Shown here: piece by piece, positions 34,178 to 41,180 of the stretch
Layout: the number at the start of each line of letters is the position of its first letter
Numbering within the stretch: the first letter of the stretch is position 1
Assembly (NCBI RefSeq): GCF_037971845.1
Contig: NZ_CP150227.1
Span: forward strand, 1,426,001-1,490,000
Direction of reading: 5' to 3'
Source of the DNA: Paenibacillus sp. FSL R5-0766
GTDB taxonomy: Bacteria > Bacillota > Bacilli > Paenibacillales > Paenibacillaceae
DNA: 64,000 bases
The notes under the pieces: model-generated
What the model saw: the letters and a program-made list of their open reading frames with translations, nothing else
Told to the model about the DNA's origin: nothing
Databases searched by the model: none
Position numbers and translations under genes: made by a program

Positions 34178-34240
34178 CCTTGTTCTTATAATAGAAGAAG
34201 CTGGAATCACGCAGGCGGCTAATGGTGAGAGTCTCAAAAT

Positions 34241-34285
34241 AAAGTAAGGCGTTCCTCAACAATGGGAACACCTTACTTTTTTTCT
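34241..34285 (+). terminator. Terminator after the chemoreceptor gene
   Basis: AAAGTAAGGcGTTCC (34241-34255) pairs with GGAACaCCTTACTTT (34265-34279), followed by further T residues. Confidence 0.88.
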
Positions 34286-34448
34286 TTCCAAATAGATACG
34301 TGCAAGGAAATGGATAGTTGTCTAGGGGCCTAACATTGTATACAATGACTACCTGAAAGCAAACGTATGAGTCGTATTTGATATGTCTTCAATGAGCTTA
34401 CTATTTATATAGAAGAAACATGATTAATGAAGGAAGGAGAGGGGAATT

Positions 34449-35426
34449 TTGCCTGATGAAACGCTTGGTATGTACGCTACTTCTGGGAAACACCTCTACA
34501 CCTTTGCTTGCCACGAGAACGAGCAAGAATTATGCATGCTGGAGCTGACTACGCTGCTTGAACCGAGTTCGGAGATCCGTATGGATATGGGGTCGTATGT
34601 GTGGTCCGAACGATGTATTCCACCTGGACGCAGTCCTTTTATCCATGGCAGACTAGACGTGATCGGCGAAGGGGAGACTGTGATGGATCTGCTTCCTCTT
34701 GCCAAAAATATTCACCTGTTGCCAAATGAGACATTCAAGGTAGTTTGTCTAAAAGAAGGGGATCAAGCCCCTGATTATGCACAGTCTCGTCAACTGGAAA
34801 AAGAAGTTGGCATGTGCATTAAAGGCAAGGCACAGATGAAACAACCTAAGGTGACTTTCGGCCTAATCCGAACAGGAGAAAAATGGATCTTGGGCCAGTG
34901 GACAGAAGCGGATCGATTATGGCAGATTCATCGGCAGAAGCCGCAAAATTACTCAACTGGATTTGGCATCACGCTTGCGAGAGCGCTGGTTAATATTGCT
35001 GTCCCGAGAGTAGAAAATCATCGATTGCTTGATCCATGCTGCGGTATGGGAACGGTTGTGATTGAAGCTTTATCCATGGGAATTGACGCAAAAGGTAACG
35101 ATCTCAATCCGCTAGCTGTCCGAGGTGCACGTATCAATCTGCCGCATTATGGATATGATTCGGATCGAATCACACTGGGAGATATGAATGAACTGCAAGA
35201 TTTGTATGATGCGGCAATTCTGGACATGCCCTATAATCTCTGCTCTGTACTTCCGGATGCTGAGCAACGAGCCATGCTGGAGAGTTTGCGCAGATTGGCA
35301 AAACGGGCAGTGATAGTTTCCACAGAGTGGGTAGAAGAGCACTTGCTGGAAGCAGAATGGACTGTAAAAGAGTACCGAACAGTACATAAAGGCACGTTTA
35401 TACGTCATATTTGGCTGTGTGTGTAA
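34449..35426 (+). CDS. TRM11/UPF0020-like RNA (guanine-N2) methyltransferase
   Basis: A 325-residue protein starting at TTG 34449 behind GGAGAGGGG. The C-terminal half is a Rossmann methyltransferase: SAM motif LDPCCGMGT at 194-202, acidic loop GNDLNPLAVRGARIN, and the catalytic LDMPYN at 259-263, a variant of the (D/N)PPY motif of N-methylating enzymes. The N-terminal half resembles a THUMP/NFLD region of Trm11-like proteins. It probably methylates a guanosine in tRNA, but Paenibacillus members are not characterised. Asp-Met in place of the usual Pro in the catalytic motif is notable. The gene is alone, with a terminator after it. Confidence 0.75.
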   Translation: MPDETLGMYATSGKHLYTFACHENEQELCMLELTTLLEPSSEIRMDMGSYVWSERCIPPGRSPFIHGRLDVIGEGETVMDLLPLAKNIHLLPNETFKVVCLKEGDQAPDYAQSRQLEKEVGMCIKGKAQMKQPKVTFGLIRTGEKWILGQWTEADRLWQIHRQKPQNYSTGFGITLARALVNIAVPRVENHRLLDPCCGMGTVVIEALSMGIDAKGNDLNPLAVRGARINLPHYGYDSDRITLGDMNELQDLYDAAILDMPYNLCSVLPDAEQRAMLESLRRLAKRAVIVSTEWVEEHLLEAEWTVKEYRTVHKGTFIRHIWLCV

Positions 35427-35437
35427 GCGTGAAAAAC

Positions 35438-35481
35438 AAAAGCTCTACCTCTAGGGAAACTTTCCAGAGGTAGAGCTTTTT
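35438..35481. terminator. Bidirectional terminator
   Basis: AAAAGCTCTACCTCT (to 35452) pairs with AGAGGTAGAGCTTTT (35466-35480), with A residues before and T residues after, so it can work for the methyltransferase gene and for transcripts arriving from the minus-strand dehydrogenase. Confidence 0.85.
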
Positions 35482-35497
35482 ACTGTGTACATTTCAA

Positions 35498-35697
35498 TTG
35501 AACTAACCGTTTACACGAGAACGTAGAGGACAGAAATAACCTGAAGAAGTGGAGCTAAAAGCTTTCTGTAAGAAAGCTGCATCGGAAGCATACTCTTCGC
35601 CTTTATTCACAGATTTTAACCTTTCTAAAAGTGAATTAAAAAAATCTGGGAATAACAGTGATCGGAAGGTTGTTCTGTCATCGAAGTTGCAAGTGTA
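35498..35697 (+). repeat. Dispersed intergenic repeat, copy D (longest)
   Basis: Flanks match copy A (GAACTAACC..., GAGGACAGAA at the 5' side; GGAAGGTTGTTCTGTCATCG at the 3' side). Between GAAG and TCGCCTTTATTC it carries about 45 extra bases containing a small hairpin (AGCTTTCTGTAAGAAAGCT). The CAGATTTTAACC/AAAAAAATCTG arms of the core are kept. The region fills most of the 339 bp between 35427 and 35765. Confidence 0.78.
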
Positions 35698-35765
35698 AGT
35701 TTCTTTAGTTCTATTGATATCGTTGATCTGATTTGCACAATATTGCATGGGAACGGGTGTTTGTG

Positions 35766-36722
35766 TTAATATTTATGACTATAATCCACAAGGTTCACCG
35801 GCAGGGTATCGCCAGCAACGTAAGCTTCCAGATTTTTGACGAAAATATCGACTGCTCGATTCGTGTATTGCTCTGTACTTCCTGCGATATGAGGCGTAAT
35901 TAACACATTATCCATGCCCCATAGCGGGTGGTCTGCAGGAAGTGGTTCTTCTTCGAACACGTCCAGTGCGGCGAAGGCAACTTGGCCGTTTTGGAGCGCA
36001 TTCAGCAAGGCTTCCGTTTTCACACTGGGGCCACGGCCCACATTGACGAAGCATGCACCAGATCGGAACTGCTCAAATGCAGTTTGATCATATATATGTT
36101 TGGTTTCATCGGTTAGCGGTAAAATGTTAATTACATAATCGCCCTGGCTCAAGGCTTCATGCAGCCCGGTCATGTCGTACATTTTGTCCACATTGGGGAC
36201 ATCCTTACCTGAGCGGCGAACTCCGATCGTGTGCATGCCGAGTGCTTTGAGAATACGGGCTGTTTCCGTACCGATCTCACCTACACCAACGATGACCGCT
36301 GTTTTGCCATGCAGTTCCGGCAGTGGTTTGGCAGGAGCTTTCCATTCGGCCTGCTGTTGATGCAGCATAGCTTGTCTTAGCCAGCGACTGTGGGACAACA
36401 TCATGCCCAGAATAATTTCGGTGATTGGAATCGCGTGAACTCCATTTGCACTGGTGACCTGAACGTTCTTTTGTTGCAAATCTGCGAAGGGGAGATTGTC
36501 CACACCAGCAGACCAGACCTGAACCCACTTCAACAGGCTGTCCTGTTTCAACGCATGTTCTGTGACGAGTGGGGACCAGCCGAGAATAATCTCAGCTTCT
36601 TTCAACTCAGCGGGGTCCAATTCCTTGGCTTTTCCGAATTTCAGGGTGTATCCCGGTGCAGCATTCTGAATGCGTTGTTGCTGTTCTTCTGATAGAGATG
36701 GAAAACATACAATTTTACCCAT
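35766..36722 (-). CDS. D-isomer specific 2-hydroxyacid dehydrogenase family protein
   Basis: A 318-residue NAD(P)-dependent dehydrogenase. The nucleotide-binding motif is GKTAVIVGVGEIGTETARIL (about residues 138-157). Catalytic residues of the family are present: Arg in ACFVNVGRGPSV, Glu in LDVFEEEPLP, and His in ITPHIAGSTEQY. It should reduce 2-oxoacids or oxidise D-2-hydroxyacids; the substrate is not predictable. The family close to glyoxylate/hydroxypyruvate reductases fits. Convergent with the methyltransferase gene and divergent from the cyclic phosphodiesterase gene. Confidence 0.9.
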   Translation of the reverse strand: MGKIVCFPSLSEEQQQRIQNAAPGYTLKFGKAKELDPAELKEAEIILGWSPLVTEHALKQDSLLKWVQVWSAGVDNLPFADLQQKNVQVTSANGVHAIPITEIILGMMLSHSRWLRQAMLHQQQAEWKAPAKPLPELHGKTAVIVGVGEIGTETARILKALGMHTIGVRRSGKDVPNVDKMYDMTGLHEALSQGDYVINILPLTDETKHIYDQTAFEQFRSGACFVNVGRGPSVKTEALLNALQNGQVAFAALDVFEEEPLPADHPLWGMDNVLITPHIAGSTEQYTNRAVDIFVKNLEAYVAGDTLPVNLVDYSHKY

Positions 36723-36929
36723 AATGTGTGGTCCTCCTGAGATAAATAGTTTGATGAGTTTGATGATTAAAGTGTATCAGATTTGGTGTTGGATGTGCAT
36801 TAAGGTGGGAAATGCAGGAATCTAGCCTTATTTGCAAATGGTTATATTTGTGTCACTCTATACTTACCCAACTTGAAACGATATGTATAGTTATGAAATA
36901 ATAGAGCGAACTTTAGAGAGGTGTATGCA

Positions 36930-37532
36930 ATGAATAACCAATCACATCAGGATCATTCATCCCGACGGGAAAGATTGTTTGTAGCAATTCGTCTTCCTGT
37001 TGCTGTTCAGCAGTCTCTTCAGATGGATGCGAGGCTTGTACAGAACAAGCTGGATTTTCGTAAATGGACAGATCATAGAGATTATCATATAACCTTGCAA
37101 TTTCTGGGGGATACGTTAGTTAGTGACATCGGGCACCTGCGAAAAGCATTGCGCTCAGCAGCAAGCGGATTTCAGCCGTTTGAACTTCAGCTTTCCGACT
37201 GGGGCACATTTGGACTTGAAGAAGCACCTAAGGTGCTTTGGAAAGGTGTTAGCGGAGAGAGAGAGCACTTGTTTTCATTGCAAAAACAAATCGTGCAGGC
37301 GACTTCGCCCCTTGGGTATGAAGCAGAATTAAGACCGTATGCTCCCCACATTACCATTGCCAGAAAATATCTGGGACAGATTCCAGGTAATGAGAATAAA
37401 GGGGTATCTGGCGTGCTTCCGGAACATGCCACAGGTGCTAATTCATGGATGGTGGAGGACATTGTACTTTATGCGACAAGGCTGGGACAATCGCCAATGT
37501 ATGAGGTCGTGGATACGTTCACTTTTTCCTGA
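36930..37532 (+). CDS. thpR: RNA 2',3'-cyclic phosphodiesterase (LigT/ThpR)
   Basis: A 200-residue 2H phosphoesterase. ATG 36930 has AGAGAGGTG at 36914-36922; GTG 36921 is less likely. Both catalytic HxTx motifs are present: H53-I-T55 in DYHITLQFLG and H140-I-T142 in APHITIARKYLG, with the conserved start ERLFVAIRLPVAVQQSL. The family opens 2',3'-cyclic phosphates at RNA ends in vitro; the role in vivo is uncertain. Single gene with its own short upstream region. Confidence 0.92.
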   Translation: MNNQSHQDHSSRRERLFVAIRLPVAVQQSLQMDARLVQNKLDFRKWTDHRDYHITLQFLGDTLVSDIGHLRKALRSAASGFQPFELQLSDWGTFGLEEAPKVLWKGVSGEREHLFSLQKQIVQATSPLGYEAELRPYAPHITIARKYLGQIPGNENKGVSGVLPEHATGANSWMVEDIVLYATRLGQSPMYEVVDTFTFS

Positions 37533-37662
37533 TAATCATTTTTATGCCATAAAATCACATTGACATAACGTTTATCCCTATGTAATATTAGCCATCGTTA
37601 TTCAAATTCTTTTTTTTGGGTTACTTAGTTAAGGGAATTGTTTCGACAGGAGGAATCTTCGA

Positions 37663-38520
37663 ATGAACATTATAAGCAAAAATCGTTGGGTAGCACCGAT
37701 GTTATCAGTGCTGCTTGTATGTATAGTGGGGGTAAATGTCGTTCAGGCGACGGGGAAGTGGAATGAAGCTAGTGATAGTAAACAGATGACCGAACTTGCG
37801 GCTTCTGTGCAAAATAACCAAACATCTACGCAAGAAGAGAGGCGCATGATGGAAGATGGGACAAGTCTGTCCTCTAATCTGTCTGTCCAAACCGTAGCGT
37901 GGACTGAATCTCTGCCAGCGAAGAACTGGCTTACGACTGCTCAAGAAGAGCAGGAACTGCAAGAAGCCAAGGCCAAGAACAAAGCTAGAGCGGTAGCTGC
38001 GGCCAAAGCCAAAAAAGAAGCTGCACTGAAATTGGCCAAAGTGAAACGTGCCAAAGAAGTCGCTGCTGTAACAACTCCCCCCCAAAAACTATACTTTACA
38101 CGGACCAAACTTCTGAACCAGGAAGACTCGAAACTCGCAACCTGGTCATACAGTGTGTCCGATAAAGAACTGCATCTGCTGCAAAAAATCGTCATGGCAG
38201 AAGCGGAAGGTGAACCGTACGAAGGCAAAGTGGCAGTTGCCAATGTTGTCTTAAACCGGCTGCGGTCAGCCAATTTTCCCGATACCATTTACAAGGTCAT
38301 CTATCAGAAATCCCAGTTTAGTCCTGTAGCGAACGGACGTATGAAACGTGTGGTTCCCAACGAGGACAGCATCAAAGCAGTGAATGCTGCGTTGAACGGG
38401 AAGAAGGAAGTTGCCGATGATACGTATTATTTCTTATCATTGACGCTTGCCGACGATCTGACAGTTGCCCGCTCGCAGAAAAAAGTAAAAACGATCGGTC
38501 ATCATACTTTTTACAAGTAA
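37663..38520 (+). CDS. Cell wall hydrolase, SleB/CwlJ-like
   Basis: A 285-residue secreted protein; ACAGGAGG precedes ATG 37663. A signal peptide or anchor covers about residues 1-30 (WVAPMLSVLLVCIVGVNVVQA). A Gln/Glu/Lys/Ala-rich helical linker follows (about 95-140). The C-terminal Hydrolase_2 domain (about 165-285) has the family marks KIVMAEAEGEPYEGKVAVAN, VLNRLRSANFPDTIYKVIY and QFSPVANGRM; the first glutamates are the likely catalytic region. SleB/CwlJ proteins are spore-cortex lytic transglycosylases, but members without a PG-binding domain can act in vegetative cells. Convergent with the next gene. Confidence 0.88.
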   Translation: MNIISKNRWVAPMLSVLLVCIVGVNVVQATGKWNEASDSKQMTELAASVQNNQTSTQEERRMMEDGTSLSSNLSVQTVAWTESLPAKNWLTTAQEEQELQEAKAKNKARAVAAAKAKKEAALKLAKVKRAKEVAAVTTPPQKLYFTRTKLLNQEDSKLATWSYSVSDKELHLLQKIVMAEAEGEPYEGKVAVANVVLNRLRSANFPDTIYKVIYQKSQFSPVANGRMKRVVPNEDSIKAVNAALNGKKEVADDTYYFLSLTLADDLTVARSQKKVKTIGHHTFYK

Positions 38521-38684
38521 TCGACCCGTAAATTCTGCAAACAGGCAGGGTAGTTAACTGTGTGTGCATCACACGGCCCTTGAAAAAGCCTGAATCGTAG
38601 TTTTATTTCGTTATTTTAAAATATCGTTATACTCTAAATTACCCTTTTTTCTACCAAATCATACGGTGGAATTAGTGAAAAGAA

Positions 38685-38727
38685 AAGAAGGTTCCCTTCC
38701 AAAAATTCGGAAGGGAACCTTCTTTGT
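38685..38727. terminator. Bidirectional terminator between convergent genes
   Basis: AAGAAGGTTCCCTTCC (38685-38700) pairs with GGAAGGGAACCTTCTT (38709-38724), with A residues before and T residues after. It serves the SleB-like gene on the plus strand and the glycosyltransferase on the minus strand. Confidence 0.9.
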
Positions 38728-38795
38728 ATATCGCGAGCAATTGTCTTGTCCCCCATAACACCTCGTGAGAGCTGTTCTATAGGACCCTAGAGGCG

Positions 38796-40010
38796 TCAGA
38801 ATGGTATTCTGGTACCTGACAAGGACGTGGCAGCAATTCCGGCTGTGAAGCGCTCCACGGAGGTTTTTGTGACTTCGGCTGTAGTCGGGAACAATAAGTT
38901 ATGAACAGCTTGAGCACAGCACTTCGGATCATAGGCCGACTGGTTACCTGAAATATGTGCTACGTTCAGCGGGCTTTCAGTTTGAGTAGATGCCTGCTCA
39001 ACTAGTTGTCTGAAACGATTGGTGATCACGTCGGCAGAATGAATGACCTGGCCGTATCCGGCTTGTACAAAGTATTCACAGTTCTCTTCCTCTTGACCTG
39101 CAATCGGAGGAATAAACAACATCGGTAGACCCTTGGCCAGCGCTTCAGTGCATGTCATGCCACCTGGCTTCGTAATCAGCACATCGGATACATCCATCAG
39201 TTTGCTTACTTCCCGTGTATATCCCAGAATACGAATATTCGGATGCTGGAAGCAAGGCATTTCCTTCATTTTTGCGATCATTTTTTCATTGCTTCCTAGA
39301 CAGAAGACCAATTGAACACGATCTGCCCAGGACGTGAGAGCTTTCATATGGTCCTCATCAAACGAAAGTCCCCATCCACCACCCATTAGCAGCGCCGTAG
39401 GCATGTTCTGAAGCCCCATCTCTTCCCGTAGCTTCACCTTATCTCCTGCTTCCCAGAAGTCTGGATGCACAGGGATTCCCGTGATCTGAATATGGGAGGG
39501 ATCGACACCCCGAATCTCAAGCAATGCTTTGACCTGAGGGGTAGAGACCAGATATTTGTTCACTTCCGGATTAATCCATGTTCCGTGCACGTCATAATCC
39601 GTCACGACCGTATAGAGCGGGATATTCAGACCCTGGCGTTTGAGCCGGGAGATGACCGCATTCGGAAAAGGATGGGTACAGATGACCGCATCGGGTTTCA
39701 GTTGGGATACGACCTGTGCCGTTTGTGTATAGAAAATTCGGTGCAACGCCAGCTTGGTAAAACCATTTAATGATTTATTGTACTGTGTGCGGTACAACAG
39801 GCTGACCAGTTTGGGTTGAACCGATAGTGTCTTTCGATATGCAGAGAAAATTAGTGGAGCTACCGTTGGGTTCAAAAATTTGCCTAGTTCAATGACACGA
39901 CTGTGAACATGTGGACTGACTTTTTTGATGCCATGTGCCAGCGCATGAGCGGCCTGAGTGTGACCGGTACCGAAACCTTCCGATAATAAGAGCACTCTTG
40001 GTTTTCGCAT
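38796..40010 (-). CDS. Diacylglycerol glycosyltransferase, UgtP/MGD-synthase family
   Basis: A 404-residue GT28/MGDG-synthase protein. The start at 40010 has AAAGGTG 5 bases upstream (minus strand); longer frames reach to 40100 without a site. Marks: RVLLLSEGFGTGHTQAAHAL at the N-terminus, ICTHPFPNAVISRL, TDYDVHGTW, GGGWGLSFDE, and the sugar-nucleotide site DVLITKPGGMTCTEALAKGLPML. The family transfers glucose or galactose to diacylglycerol at the inner membrane, forming glycolipids that anchor lipoteichoic acid. Substrate is inferred. Divergent from the tetR gene. Confidence 0.88.
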   Translation of the reverse strand: MRKPRVLLLSEGFGTGHTQAAHALAHGIKKVSPHVHSRVIELGKFLNPTVAPLIFSAYRKTLSVQPKLVSLLYRTQYNKSLNGFTKLALHRIFYTQTAQVVSQLKPDAVICTHPFPNAVISRLKRQGLNIPLYTVVTDYDVHGTWINPEVNKYLVSTPQVKALLEIRGVDPSHIQITGIPVHPDFWEAGDKVKLREEMGLQNMPTALLMGGGWGLSFDEDHMKALTSWADRVQLVFCLGSNEKMIAKMKEMPCFQHPNIRILGYTREVSKLMDVSDVLITKPGGMTCTEALAKGLPMLFIPPIAGQEEENCEYFVQAGYGQVIHSADVITNRFRQLVEQASTQTESPLNVAHISGNQSAYDPKCCAQAVHNLLFPTTAEVTKTSVERFTAGIAATSLSGTRIPF

Positions 40011-40392
40011 GAGTTCACCTTTATTCATAAGTTTTAATTCAAAATGAAGATATACATTGTTTATTCTAGCTAGGGAATGCGTTACTACATGAATATACAT
40101 TGAAGCGTAAAATCATGTTTCTTCTATGAATATTTACACCATATATCTTACAATGAGACAACCTAAACTTCATTATATATACGTATTAATTGAGTCATCT
40201 TACACTATAGACGACGACAGAAGGAGTTTCCACTGCATTTAGGTTAAAAAATATTAACACAATTTTTAAAATGTTAGGGTTGCAATCTGTTTTCGAAGGT
40301 GGTATTGTAGTTTTTGACCGAATGACCGAATTGTATTTTTGGTCATTTATGTAGAGCGATTGAACCATGAATGTGATTAAAGGAGGGATACG
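40011..40392. other. 382-bp divergent intergenic region before tetR
   Basis: Very AT-rich. It contains the tetR promoter candidate TTGCAA (40280-40285), 17 bases, TATTGT (40303-40308), and the operator at 40314-40347. Promoters for the minus-strand glycosyltransferase probably also lie here, but I cannot pick one. No gene is supported; the minus-strand frame at 40195-40611 is antisense to tetR. Confidence 0.5.
40314..40347. promoter_or_regulatory. Candidate TetR operator before tetR
   Basis: TGACC (40323-40327), 13 bases, GGTCA (40341-40345), extended to AATGACC/GGTCATT. A further TGACC (40315-40319) sits 8 bp upstream as a direct repeat. It lies just after the candidate -10 box (40303-40308), suited to autorepression. 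Confidence 0.65.
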
Positions 40393-40974
40393 ATGGCTCC
40401 GATTGACAGGAGACAGCAGGTTATTCATGCAGCAGCCCAGTCGTTTGCCATGTTTGGATACAAAGCAACGACGATGGATCAGGTCGCCAAGATTGCGAAC
40501 GTTGGCAAAGGAACGATCTATACGTTTTTCACCAATAAGGAACAATTGTTTGATCAGATCCTGGTAGAAGTGATTCAGGAAATGAAGAACATCGCGCATC
40601 GTGAAGTACATCAGGAAAGTGCATTTTTTGATAATCTGTTTCGGGTACTGGATGCCTTGTTAGAGTTTCGTCGTGATCACGACCTGCTCGTTAAGTTATC
40701 TCAGGAGCTTAAGGACTTTGGAACGCTGCAGGCCAAGGAAGGTTTGGACAAGGTGGAGAAAGTAATCTCCGACTTTCTGGCTAAGGAGCTTGAGAAAGCA
40801 AAAGACAATGGAGAGATTCGAGATTGTGATCCGCAAGTCGTCGCATTTATGATGATTCGCCTGTACATTGCACTCACCTCAGACTGGAGCAAACAACATC
40901 AACCGCTGAGCAAAGAGGAAATCAAGACTTATTTTCGCCTTTTCTTAATGGAAGGAATTGCTGCTATAACGTAA
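40393..40974 (+). CDS. TetR family transcriptional regulator
   Basis: A 193-residue TetR-type repressor with AGGAGGG before ATG 40393. The N-terminal helix-turn-helix is clear (QVIHAAAQSFAMFGYKATTM, DQVAKIANVGKGTIYTFFTN, residues about 9-50); the C-terminal ligand domain is helical. It precedes yhgE, and both genes carry the same TGACC-N13-GGTCA site, so it likely represses itself and yhgE. The ligand is unknown; similar pairs in Bacillales respond to membrane-active compounds. Confidence 0.93.
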   Translation: MAPIDRRQQVIHAAAQSFAMFGYKATTMDQVAKIANVGKGTIYTFFTNKEQLFDQILVEVIQEMKNIAHREVHQESAFFDNLFRVLDALLEFRRDHDLLVKLSQELKDFGTLQAKEGLDKVEKVISDFLAKELEKAKDNGEIRDCDPQVVAFMMIRLYIALTSDWSKQHQPLSKEEIKTYFRLFLMEGIAAIT

Positions 40975-41027
40975 TCCGAATTTAATCTACTATAATATAT
41001 GGATTTTCACGCGTATCAAGCAGGGAG

Positions 41028-41052
41028 GCTTGTCGGAAGACAAGTTGTTTTT
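41028..41052 (+). terminator. Terminator after tetR
   Basis: CTTGTC (41029-41034) pairs with GACAAG (41039-41044) around GGAA, followed by a T-run (TTGTTTTTTT). It separates tetR from yhgE, so yhgE needs its own promoter. Confidence 0.7.
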
Positions 41053-41086
41053 TTGTCCTAAAGTGACCGTTTGAGGAAAATGGTCA
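41053..41086. promoter_or_regulatory. Candidate promoter and TetR operator before yhgE
   Basis: TGACC (41064-41068), 13 bases, GGTCA (41082-41086): the same half-sites and the same spacing as before tetR. It lies across the possible promoter TTGTCC (about 41055-41060), 17 bases, GAAAAT. Binding would block the promoter. Confidence 0.6.
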
Positions 41087-41180
41087 GTTCGTGTTTCAGT
41101 ATATTTTCTGGAATGAAGCATTGTATTTCATTATGGTTATTCCTGCTCATGGAGCAGAGAGATTAAGGGGAGAAAATGAC

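Noticed and set aside
40195..40611. Minus-strand frame of 138 codons over the tetR start
   Set aside because: It covers the tetR operator, promoter and HTH-coding region on the opposite strand; no start signal.
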